36,500 nt of DNA from Cristatella mucedo (Eukaryota; Bryozoa; Phylactolaemata; Cristatellidae): contig WPIO01000016.1 of NCBI GenBank assembly GCA_009760855.2, positions 3,056,001-3,092,500 on the forward strand. The letters are read 5' to 3'. The position numbers and the translations under genes were made by a program. Every line of letters starts with the position of its first letter. Positions within the stretch are counted from its first letter, which is position 1. Of this stretch, positions 1 through 11,000 are shown piece after piece. The notes under the pieces were generated by a model. That model searched no databases and was not told the origin of the DNA. It saw only the letters and a list, made by a program, of their open reading frames with translations.

Positions 1-90
1 TTTTCGATATCGTAGCTTCTTAATTTTTTGAGTTCTTTTAACTTTTAATTTTGGGCGTTTCTATCGATTTTATGTGTTTCTATAGTCCCT
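1..90. repeat. AT-rich dispersed repeat, copy 1
   Basis: The first ~70 bases resemble 2828-2898: both read roughly TTTTC(G/A)ATATCGTAGCT, then a T-rich run, GAGTTCTTTTAA, and GGCGTT(T/A)CTATC. The homology may continue beyond the left edge. No coding potential or element type is recognised. The partner copy lies in intron 2 of the CUB/D8C/PAN gene. Confidence 0.6.
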
Positions 91-184
91 GGAGAATTTA
101 CTCGGCTTTTTTAGTACCGCTTGCTAACTGGCTGAGCTTGTTTACTTGAGGCATCTAATACCGTCTAGCCGAGTTGATTTGGGC

Positions 185-330
185 CAGTTGTCAAGGTTCT
201 CACGCGACCAAGGTCAATGTGAATGCAGTTGATTACCAAGGTCGGTGGCTCGAGCCCCGGGACATTGGCCAAGTGCCTAAATACAGTTTAAGCTCTGTTA
301 GGGCGTTATGCAAATGAATTGTATATTTTA
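185..330 (+). repeat. tRNA-headed SINE, family 2 (diverged copy)
   Basis: A pol III B-box-like word GGCTCGAGCCC sits at 247-257. It is followed by a tail reading AAGTGCCTAAATACAGTTTAAG and then an AT-rich end. Similar pieces lie at 13226-13385, 13686-13780 and 32776-32905. The tail resembles the 3' end of the L2-type LINE in this window (AAAGCGCCTAGAAAGAG), as in SINEs that borrow LINE machinery. The family grouping is by eye. Confidence 0.5.
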
Positions 331-394
331 TAGTGATATCCTCACTTGACGTACCATCTAGAGCTACCTTCGAGGCTCTCGTCTACTTCCTTTT

Positions 395-1085
395 CTCCTT
401 TCGAACCCAGCCCGGGTGCATATGTGTTAACGACATCCACACACTGATGGCAGCAGACTTTCCTAAATTGATTTTGGATGAATCTGACTTACAAATAATA
501 AGCAAACCAAGTGTGTTTCAGAAATTTGAAAGGCTAAAGCTCAGCCCTGTCAGCATATCTCCTATTGAACCTGCACTAAATCTAGGTGGCATGTTTCAAA
601 GTGACCTTTCATTAGACAACCACATCAGCTCCACTGCCAAGTCTTCCTGCTTTCAGTTTCATAAAACAACTAAAAACGTTTACTTATAACTCGTACAATC
701 CCTCAATTCCTTTGAAGACCGTGCCTTTAACTTGTATGATCCCAAAGCCGGGAACTTACTCCCGACTTGGGTCACGACATCTCCTGACTTGTCTAAATTC
801 AAAAAGAAACTAAAACACCTATTTATCACAGCGTTCAGTGGCTCCCAGCGATTCCTCCCTCATATGCATAGGCGTGCTCACACTATGCGCGCTGCCACTA
901 ACCACACTTACATGCTGACCCTGTGCATGCGACTCCTAACCATCCTACTCTTTTTTTTTTTTATTGAGCGAACTACTACTAACCATTCAATCGTGCTTCC
1001 ATTGCAGCAGATGTAAAGCACCTGAAAAGAAATCGAGTTTGCTGAGGGCGATCTATCGAGTGCGTTATTGTTATTATTATCTGAT
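395..1085 (+). mobile_element. L2-type LINE, 3' fragment with internal deletion
   Basis: Codons around 420-680 translate to the region after the RT core, including FQSDLSLDNHISS, which matches FQSDLSLDDHISS in the 22.6-25.9 kb copy. About 270 bp are then missing near 690. The sequence resumes in the C-terminus and 3' UTR (GCTGACCCTGTGCATG) and ends in the family hairpin (about 1015-1060) and a short ATT-rich tail near 1065-1080. It is dead through stops and the deletion. Confidence 0.8.
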
Positions 1086-1230
1086 AATACTATATAATAC
1101 TGCACAAACGAAAGACTTATAAGATCGCTCTCCACATGAAGAGCTCATCTGTTACGTGCATGCCTTAATCTAAGCTTATGTCTCACTCATATCAATCAGA
1201 GCTTGGAGTGTTAGATTACTTTGCAATATC

Positions 1231-1300
1231 AGCAATAATAATAATGATTATACATTCGATATAGCTGCCTCGGAGAACTCAATCTCTTTCTAGGAATTTT
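1231..1300 (-). mobile_element. L2-type LINE, tail-only fragment
   Basis: A short (AAT)n run at 1231-1245 is followed by a degenerate copy of the hairpin tail (GAGAACTCAATCTCTTTCTAGG). Only the extreme 3' end of the element is present. It lies upstream of the first CUB exon. Confidence 0.65.
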
Positions 1301-1775
1301 TTAATTTTGAGTGGAAACAGCTAACATCTGCCTTCACTGGTCACTCCTTGTATACACCATCACAAAACCATTTTAAACCATCGTAATTAAGGCCGACCGG
1401 AGCTCGGCCTGCTTAGAAGTTAACGATGGACTGGGCTTGACGCTTCTATACACGTCTTATTTAGAAGTACATGCCTCGTAACAGAGGTCCACCGGATTGT
1501 ACGTTATTTTTTGGAAATAATTCAAATATTGTTCTAATTTATAATACTTTGCCTTCAAAGAAATTTTAGAACTTTGACTCCTGACAGGCTGTAGTATCGT
1601 GGCGGATGAAAGGCTGCGGCTAGAAGATCGCTGCTTCTATGTTGCAGTCGAGGTGCTGAGCCCTGTAGTCCGTTATATTTCGCTCATTGCGGTGCCTACC
1701 ACTTTAGTCCGTGTACTTCCCTTTACTGTTCCTTTTTTTAAGCTCTAATTTGCTGCCTTATCTTTGATGTTGTAG

Positions 1776-2004
1776 GCTGTGGCTGGGTGGTAAACGGCAC
1801 TGGCTACGTAGCCAGTCTTAATTATCCTAATTCTTATGCGGACCTCATGAATTGCTCATGGGAGATTACGGCAGACGTTTCCGGTTACTTAATGCTCAAC
1901 TTCAGCTCCATCGACATCGAAAACTCCACCAACTGCATCCATGACAGTCTCACTATTTGGACGAGGCCTTCGTACAATAATGACGTCGAAGTGCTTTTAG
2001 AGAG
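1776..2004 (+). CDS. Exon: CUB domain, N-terminal two thirds
   Basis: The acceptor is GATGTTGTAG and the donor AG|GTAAGA. The exon enters in phase 1 and the first full codons read CGWVVNGTGYV, the classical CUB start. The second cysteine is in NCSWEI and the third in NCIHDSLTIW, whose Asp is the position that often binds calcium in CUB domains. Sequons NGT, NCS, NFS and NST suggest a glycosylated extracellular product. The exon ends in phase 2, within an Arg codon (AG|A). Confidence 0.88.
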
Positions 2005-5000
2005 GTAAGAACATGATAGTGGAGTTCAATGAGTTACGAAGCTAGCTCGATGTGCTATCAGTATCACTGCTTCTATGCGTACTTTTATTTTTCAGAATCT
2101 GTGGAAAAATGTCTCCGTTCATATATTTCGCCGGACCCAAGGTGACAATGAAGTTTATCAGCAACAACGGCACGTTTGGTAATGGTTTCAATGTAACGGT
2201 GACTACCGTGGGTAAGAGGCTACGGTACACACATATGCATATTCATAAATTTATATGAGACACTCTTAATACCTTATATAATCTTATTAACTAATTAGAA
2301 ACTAAAGGTGATTCTAGCACCACTAGGTATAAAGTAGGCTCTACTGTGCATGTAAGATTTTTTTTCAGATGCCTCTCGTGGAAAATAGGTTACCTGCAAT
2401 GTCAACAACTTCTTCACTAGCAAACGCATCCGGTTCAGTACGATCATGTTAAAACAATCTACGACTTATCTTTAAATAATCTATTCCTACATGATAGGAC
2501 AGCTCTGAGTAGCTATATTCTATGGCATGTGTGCTCATCTGCAGATCGGATCTCGCGTTTGCCACTCTGGTAGTGTAAACATGATTGTAGATCCTTTATT
2601 CGGCACCTAGGTTATAACGTCGGAAGTTGAGCCTGACTAAAGCAAAGCTGCTTTGATATCGCAGCTACTCTGTTCTAGCAAAGTAAATACAAATTAAGAT
2701 GGAGCGACACTTTAAAAAAATTAGCCGAGCAGTTATTAAACAATACCCCACGAAACAATTTCTGCTCTTTGCAGCCTTCGTTATTCCAGCCGCCGTCAAC
2801 GGCTAGTAATCGACAGTTGGGTTTGCGTTTTCAATATCGTAGCTACTTGATTTAATGAGTTCTTTTAAATTTTAATTTTTGGCGTTACTATCAATGTCTT
2901 TGTTTAGTAAATTAGTGCTCGAGTCCGTTGATTTGTCGGCAATTATTATTATTATTAAGTCTGCTGACTATGCATAAGGAGTTGCAGACGTCTTCCTAGC
3001 AATAACCTTACTGCATTTGTGTAATCAACGAAATGGTAAGCCACAGATATTTATTTGAGTCTTTGTCGATAAGAATTATTTAATAGAATTAATCAAAATT
3101 ATTTGAATTAGTATTAATTAATATTATTATTAATACATTATTAATTCATTAATTTATTATTGTTTAAAAAAATTTCAATTGGATAATGCAGAGCTGCCAG
3201 ACCTGAGATTGTCAGGTGAGCGCCAATTTTGCGTTGAATATCTCCTTAATCTCAGGCATACGTAATCGGCATTTGGCGACTAAGAGTTTGAGAAGCCGTT
3301 CCCGCTGGGATTTCCATTGTCGCCTAGTCTTATCTGCAAGATCTTGTAAAAGTTTAGACCAATTCTAATAACAATTTTTTAGGAAATGCGACAATTCTTT
3401 AAATAATAATAGTAAAAGTAATACCTCCTTTTTGTAGCACCCTGAGTGAGCTTCGTCTCTATGCAGGCAATTACACAGATAGCCATAAAATGTTGAGCGT
3501 GACTTCATAGGTAGCTTCAACCAAGACGGAAATAAATATATGAGGGGCACATAAAATGAGGCCGATTTCATTAACTTTTAATTTATTATAGCTCATTTTA
3601 AAATTTCATATTCGAAGTACTCAAGTTTACGAATAATCGTCTGACTTGCAGAGCTTAGAGAGATCATCCGAAAAATCTTCGTAGCCAATACGTTCAAAAG
3701 TGGACGTTCTGTTTGGTTCAAAGAGCATTAAGACGTTTTTACTAAGCAAAGTGGCTCACTCACCTCCGTTCCAGTTTCAGCGGTAAACTAACCTTGAGAC
3801 TGATTTCATTAGATTCTAATGTGTTATAGTTTTTTTCAAACTTGCATATTCTAAATATTCAAATTTGCGATTAATCGTCCGACTTGCAGAATTGTAGACA
3901 GGTCCTCCGTAAACCTTCGTAGCCAATCCGTTCAAAGCGGTGGGAGCCCTGTTTGGTTCAAACAACATTAAGACGTTTTTACTAAGCCATTTTTCTCACT
4001 CACCTCTAGTCCAGTTTCAGCGGTAAACTAACCTTGAGAAACTGAGCCAGAAATCCCGAGTCGCAGACAGTTTCTGAGCAGCGTTGCCGTTCGAGCGGTT
4101 CACTCGGCTCGACGTTCAGTCGCGATGGGCGGGCAGCCAGGTGTCCCGGCGGCCACATGTTGGTCGTAGGAATAATTTTTAGCTGAAGTAGTTGGCTGGC
4201 AGTGGCCATCTCTGAGGGAAGACTGAAGCGGACTTAGCGGACATTCAAGATGAATGACAGAGCTTTGGATTTTGTACTAAGTCTCGTCGAATCTCGCCTG
4301 CTTCTCGCAGTACCGCTAAAGATAACATCGGCAGAATAATGGCACTTTTGTTTAAATTCTGCTATAAAAACTGTGCCTTTCTTGGCTTTGCATTCAAATT
4401 AATATTATAATGATATGGTTACTTCAACGCATAATACTTTGTGACTGCTTGAAACCATCGAGTGGGCTTGGTTTTAGGCACTAAAAAGCCTAATTAAGGT
4501 ATCGTCGATATCAGTAAGCGATTTAACGCCATAACTCTCATTAATTAAATATGGTGCATTCAGTTGTTATAATTGCAGCATCACGATTTATAGAAAAAAT
4601 CGTAATCAGTGTGGTGATAAATATAGAAATAACTTACCAAATCGGCCATGTTTTACTATAATAGCAATAATAATACATTTGATAAAGCACCCTCCGAGAA
4701 CTCAACCAAATGGTTAGTGCTAGCATACTGAATAGTACAACTAAGTCATAATTATAGAAATGTTGAACCTGTTTGAAACATACTTGAACGAAGATCCAAC
4801 AGAAGAGTAGTATTCCACGTGACTTTCTGGGCGGTTGTCTGGCGAGCGATCGTTCAAGCTTCACTTGCATTGGGGTACTTGTACTTGTATTTGTATTCGG
4901 GCTACTAGGAAGCAAGAGCTACACGGTTATTGTAATGTTATATTTGATATAGTGCCCACAGACAGCTCAATAACTTTCTAGGCACTTTACATTTGCTACG

Positions 5001-8000
5001 AAGGAAGCACGATCGAATGGTAGTACAAGTGCCTCTCACCGTTGCTGCAGATTAGTCTTGTATCATGCTCAACACTTATGTGCATGTGCTCACGTGCTGC
5101 TTCACACTTTCATAGAGTGCATGACTTCACCACAAATTTTGAAAATTGTACGTATTTTTTAGATCCATGCTTCGACGCAGCGATTATTAGCGACGCGTGG
5201 AGAAATGTCGATAACAAATTACCTTTAGTATCCAGTAAGACTTCCTTCGATGTAGAGCCATTCCGATGGTACAGATTCGAAGGCCTGGCGGGCAATAAAT
5301 TTGCCGACAAGGTATGTTGCTAAGAAAACATCCTTAAAAAGTAGAGACTGTTATAAAAGTAGAAGTATTCGCGCTTTGTGATCGAACCGAGAACTAATCC
5401 AGAGGTGCGTAATCCTAGATCTGTTTGGATAGACTAGACTTATTTTTGTTAACTGATTTCATGCTAGTTGCAATGTGTGTGCCTGCGATTCAACGACATG
5501 TTTATGACAAGCATCCGCTGCAGCCAATGTGAATTTTCTAGAAATAGATTTAGTTCTCTCGTATTATTACAAAAATAGTACCGTTATTACTAATTACCTA
5601 AGATGGCTTCATCTTCCTGGAATCATTTTCCTCAATTCCAGGCAGTACCTAAATGTCTACATTAAAGTTCACTGGTGAACTCATCCTGAAGTTCATATCC
5701 TCATCAAAGACGACAACTATTCCTCTTGATCCCACCCCTACTGTCCTGCTTCTATGATGTGTTGATCTGCGACTACCACGCAGAACTAACATCATAAATA
5801 TGTCATTAGCCTCAAGTCATTCCCCAGCACCTTTCACAAAGACTGTATTCAGGCCATACTCAAGAAAGCCACACTTAAAAGCCGAAACAATTTGAGAAAC
5901 TTCAGCTCAGTCTTCCTTCCACCATGTGTTTCAAAGACTCTGAAAAGAGTCGTGGCAGACGAGCTGAACTCATAGATTGAAACTTCAAATCATGCTACTA
6001 TCTTCAGGTTTGGTTTTAGAGCTAATCGCTCGACAGAGTCAGCATCGCTTCGGCTGCATAAAAACCTACATGGGAATGCACACTTAGGTTGAGTCTCTCT
6101 GCATCTTTTGTTCGATCTTTCTGCATCGTTTGACACAATCGATCACCAATTTCTTCTTGAGCACGTCTCATCTCGCCTGGGCATCACTGGCATTGCATTT
6201 CAATGCTTCAGCCAATATCGTAATGAGAGACTCAAGAGTAATGATTTTAATGGACAATGATCATCCGCGGAACCCTTAAAATATGTGGCACCTCAGGGCT
6301 CTGCGCTTAGTCCCGCTCTTTCACGGCTTAGACTCTCCCTCTTGACGATGTAATTGCCAAGCACAATCAAAGCGTTCACTTCTACAAGGATGACACTCAT
6401 TTGTACTTGATCGCTGCGATCCGTCCCATCTCGTGAGCACGTAGAAGTCTCTCAACTGCCTTGCTGCATGTATTGATTATATCCACACATTGATTGCAGC
6501 AAATATTCTTAAATGAAATGATCAAATCTAATTACTAGTTAAGAGCAAACCAAGTGCGATTCAGACAGTGGAACGGCTTAATCTAAAAACTAGCTTATTG
6601 AAATATCTCCTGTTGAATCTCTACGAAATCTAGGTGTCACGTTTCAAAGTGACCTTTCATTAGACAACCTCATCAGCTCCACAATCAAGTCTGCCTACCT
6701 TCAGCTACATGCCATTTCTAAAATTCGGGCTTGTTTAGGCAGGAGTATACATCTAAATTGGTCCATACATTTGTGACATCTCATCTTGACTTCTGTAACT
6801 CGCCACTTGCTGGTATACCTGCCGGTGCACTCAGGCCCTTACAGTTCGTGCAAAACTCTGCAGCTAGGCTTTTCTGTCGTGAACGGCATGGTTGCCACAT
6901 CTCACCACTTCTCACCGACTTGCAGTGGCTCCCGGTCGAGCAACGCATCGACTTCAAGGTTACGTCAATCACTGTTAAGTCCCTTTATTCTCTGGCTCCA
7001 GCCTACCTATCAGATACAGGCCCCACCAGGCTAAGCATCGCACCACTTGCTTGTCGGAATCTGACTGTTTATCGTTACCTCTAACAAGCTTTAAATTATT
7101 TGGAGACAGTGCATTTATATCGTATGCTCCCAAACCCTGGAACTTAGTCCGAACTTTTGTCACGACATGTCCTAACCTAACCACAAAAAATTAAACAAGT
7201 GTCTATTTATTATACAGCTAGTAGTTCCCTGTGATTATTCCTGTATGTACTTATGCGTGCTGATATTGTGCATGTCACCCTTAACCAGGTTTTTCTTGCA
7301 GTTGATTGAGCATGCTGCCACTAACCATTCGATCGTGCTTCCTTTGCTGCAAATGCAAAGTGCCTTGCAAGTGGTTGATTCTATGCGGGCACTATATCAA
7401 TCGTTTGGTTTATATTATTGTTGTTAATACTACTAAGATCAGTATCAAATGCCGGCAAAGAATTGTGGAACAGAAATAGGTTTGTGTGGGCCTATCGTTA
7501 CGTAATCACCTTCTGGCTCCAATTTAGCAATAAAGTGTTTCAAATGCATGCTAGTTTCATTAAGTCTTCAATTTCATGAACCAATAACAAAAACCAATAA
7601 TAATGGTTTGATGCTAGACACTGTAAGAATTACACAAGCTGTAGCATCTTAACCTATTAAGTAGGAAATGAACTAATATAATTCGACAAGTACCAATATT
7701 TATAAGAGTAACTAAAATAGCAAGCCAATGCCATCAGGTTAGCTTGAAATATACGATTTTTTATTTTTGTTTGACCGTGAATTATATACACTACAAAAGA
7801 CTTGACTGTGCATTCTCTAAATGCATTAACCATTGGTAGTTGCAAAACTATTTAAATGTTGGTAACTATGCACTTTCAACCATCTTTACGAGACAATAAT
7901 CGATGGATTGTCTGCGAAGCTCGCCAGCAGTGCTTACTCAAGCTTCTATTCTTAAATGCAGGATTACATACTCACAGCCGGGCCTAACGGAAGAAAAGCT

Positions 8001-11000
8001 TACGCCTGAAAGGTCTAGGTCAAGGTCGTCAGCTTTCTACAGACTTGCCTTATATCCCGCTTGGCATGGCCTGTTCATTAATGGTCTGCACTTTTGAAAA
8101 GCTAGTGTTAATTATTTTTTAACAGGGTGACAGCAGTTTGTGTGCCGTTGGACTGGGGACTAGAAAATAATTCTGTCTCTACCAGCAAATGATTCGGTAA
8201 CCTCAGTCCAGTGCTCTCTGGAAAGCAGTTCCTCGGGAAAACGTTATTGACACTAGCATTAGCACCAAATTAATTGCCACTGCATAGATCCCAAGCTGTT
8301 GAAAAAATGAGTTTGTGCTGCTGCGTTCAGGTGATTTTAGTTTACAACTCATGTTTTTATACAGGGGCTCTACAATTATAAGCTGAGAGCGATTTTGAAG
8401 GCTAAATCTACTATCGCCTTTGTTTCCCTAAGTTGTCACTCTGTCGCGGTTGCACATCAGTTCTCAATTCAACCGATAACTTGATTGATTTCCTAGCACT
8501 TTGCTTTTAACGTAATGAGCACGGAGGAACACGGGCAATAGATAAGAGCATATTATCATCATATTTAGATAAGAGCATATTATCATCATATAAGAGCATA
8601 TCATCATATTTACGCGGCTGATTGAATTAATCTATCTAGCAGTCGCAAAGAAGAAGCAGGATTAATCGGATATAGCTGCGGACGTGCCTCAGATTTTTCT
8701 TCTGTCCCCCCACCACCCAGTGCCCTGCGAGAAAAGCCTCCGTCGACGCCGTTGGCTGCACGTGGTACAGCGGCCAGCACCCGATCGATCTCTACACGCC
8801 CACTGAAGGTTTGCTGTGCATGGCCCCAGCTTTCGTCATCGGCAATTCCTCGTCGTCCGCCGTCACCCCGAGCGGCAGCTGCTGCCCGACGTCGATGCCA
8901 GCAACCGTGTTGTACTGCCCAAAAGGCTACTACGTGTACCGGGTCTCCACCAGGAATATCTCAGCCAACAGCAGCAACTGGTGCGGCGGTAAGATGCATT
9001 TAAAAGCACGCCCTGCTTGTAGCGCGAGACAGATAACGTGCTCTTCATACTGGCTAGTCTCAATCACGTCATTGACTAGGATACGGTTTGCAATTATAGG
9101 CTACTTGCAGGTAGACTTATTGTAGCTAACCAGACGTCATCGCGATGCTAGTGAGCGTTCAACTCTAATAATAAGATTACACTTGATAAAGCGCCCTCGA
9201 GAGAAATCAATCTCTTTCTAAGCGCTTTACACTGAAATAAAAAATAATAAATAATAAATAAACAAATTAAGCTGTCGGTTTATCGACGCTCAAAGAAGAC
9301 GACCGTGATGAGAATACTGTGTCTGCAGATTGCTGTAGATTGCAGGATATTTCTAAAGATTGCCTGGTGGAGAATGTTTCGCTTCGTGAAACTTTGTTGC
9401 CTTATCCTTTGAAATATTGGTCGCCTGTCTAGGAAAGCTTCAGTTGACGGTTGAGATATAGCCTTACTCCCTTGGGGAAACTCTCGTCCACAGCTCGGAA
9501 CTATTTTCTAATTCTATTTGTTGAGCTGCAGACCTCAATCTGTCAGAATACCCATGAAGCCATTTCGCAGCTGCTTCTGAGGGGACATCTAGATATGAGG
9601 AATACATAGAGGGGATATACAGGGGTCAGAGAGGGGACATAGAGGGGTCAGAGAATGAGACATAGAGGGGTAATAGAATGGGACATATAGGGGTTAGAGA
9701 ATGGAAATGAGGAAGGTACGCCAAGTCCACAACGATCGCACTGATGTAATTTTTTTAAGGACATTTATTTTAATGTTCCTGTAAGTGAGGCTCGCTTCTT
9801 GTTTCCAGCGCCTCAAGATTGTTTCAGCTGCTGTGGCTCTTATTATGACGCTAGTCATTCACTGATAACCTAGCTGCTGCCACTGCTCTTGCGAAATGAC
9901 GGGTTTTACTTTAGACTCTTCTACCTCCTTAACAGTTAATCACATCTTCTAGAAGATGCCTATAATATATAATGCTTCAGTCTCTGCTTTTATTCCTTCG
10001 CATTCGACATTCTCTCCTGCAACAGACTCTTGCTCTCTTCTAATCTTTACCGCACGAAATAGACCTTTTCAGTCTCATTTTTTGGTACTGATGTCAGGTG
10101 GTACGTATCTCTCATGGAGGGAAAAAAGAGATTGTATGTATGAGGTAGCATTTACTCAACCGTACAGGAATGTATATTTGGATTACTGAAACCAGGTCTG
10201 GCGGTAGCTTGGTGGGTTGGTGGAATAGTGGAATATTTTACCGAATATTGGTCAAGCGTGTGACCGAGGTCTTAACAAATTTGTAGCCAGGTCGTGCATG
10301 GTGATGCGCCTGCTAGTGGTGCAGCTCAAGCACACACTAATGCTACGACCCGATACAGCACCACGTATACATCGCAATGCTATGCGATACAATGCTAATA
10401 TCCACACCGGCCAGGTCCCACGCACCAGAGGCGTGTCTAGGATATTGTGTGCCCGGGGATGAACTACACAGATGATGAGGGGAAACAGCTGGTGATGACG
10501 AACTACACAGACGATCCAATTATTAAATACGCATTTTGGCACGTCCTGATTCAGCGCCCCCTCTCAATTCAGCCCCTGGGGACAATAATAATAATAATAA
10601 TAATAATTCACTTGATAAAGCGCCCTCAGAGAACTTAATCTCTCTCTAGGCGCTTTACATTTGCTGTAAAGTGAAATGCAATTGAATGGTAAGTAAAATC
10701 ATGCTTGTAAAACAAACGAAATGAATAATATGGTTAGGGGTGACATGCACAGGGTCAGCATGCAAACGTGGTTAGTGGCAGCATGCACAGTGTCAGCACG
10801 CATAAGCGCATTAAGGGACGTGTGCCTCCCTGCCCTCCTTCGGTACGCCTCTGCAGCACATGCCTTTTACCTACAGATTTCTTGCCCCTACGTGGCGGTC
10901 AACGTCGCCGTCGTAGATGCTGAAGGTGATGCAACTCATTTTCGAGCCCGTTTTAAAGCGGCATTTTCGCGACCTTCTTCGGCTTCAATCTGTAGACGCA

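Noticed and set aside
2940-2960. ATT repeat as another LINE tail
   Set aside because: No hairpin arm adjoins it; it is a plain microsatellite in AT-rich intron DNA.
8541-8611. CRISPR-like repeat pattern
   Set aside because: Units are contiguous with no spacers and the context is eukaryotic.
9809-9874. Candidate extra exon after TTGTTTCCAG, phase 1, reading APQDCFSCCGSYYDA
   Set aside because: It has a good acceptor and the right phase after the exon ending at 8988, but it meets a stop after ~20 codons with no donor. The exon at 11740 fits the same phase and adds a recognisable domain. It could at most be an alternative ending.
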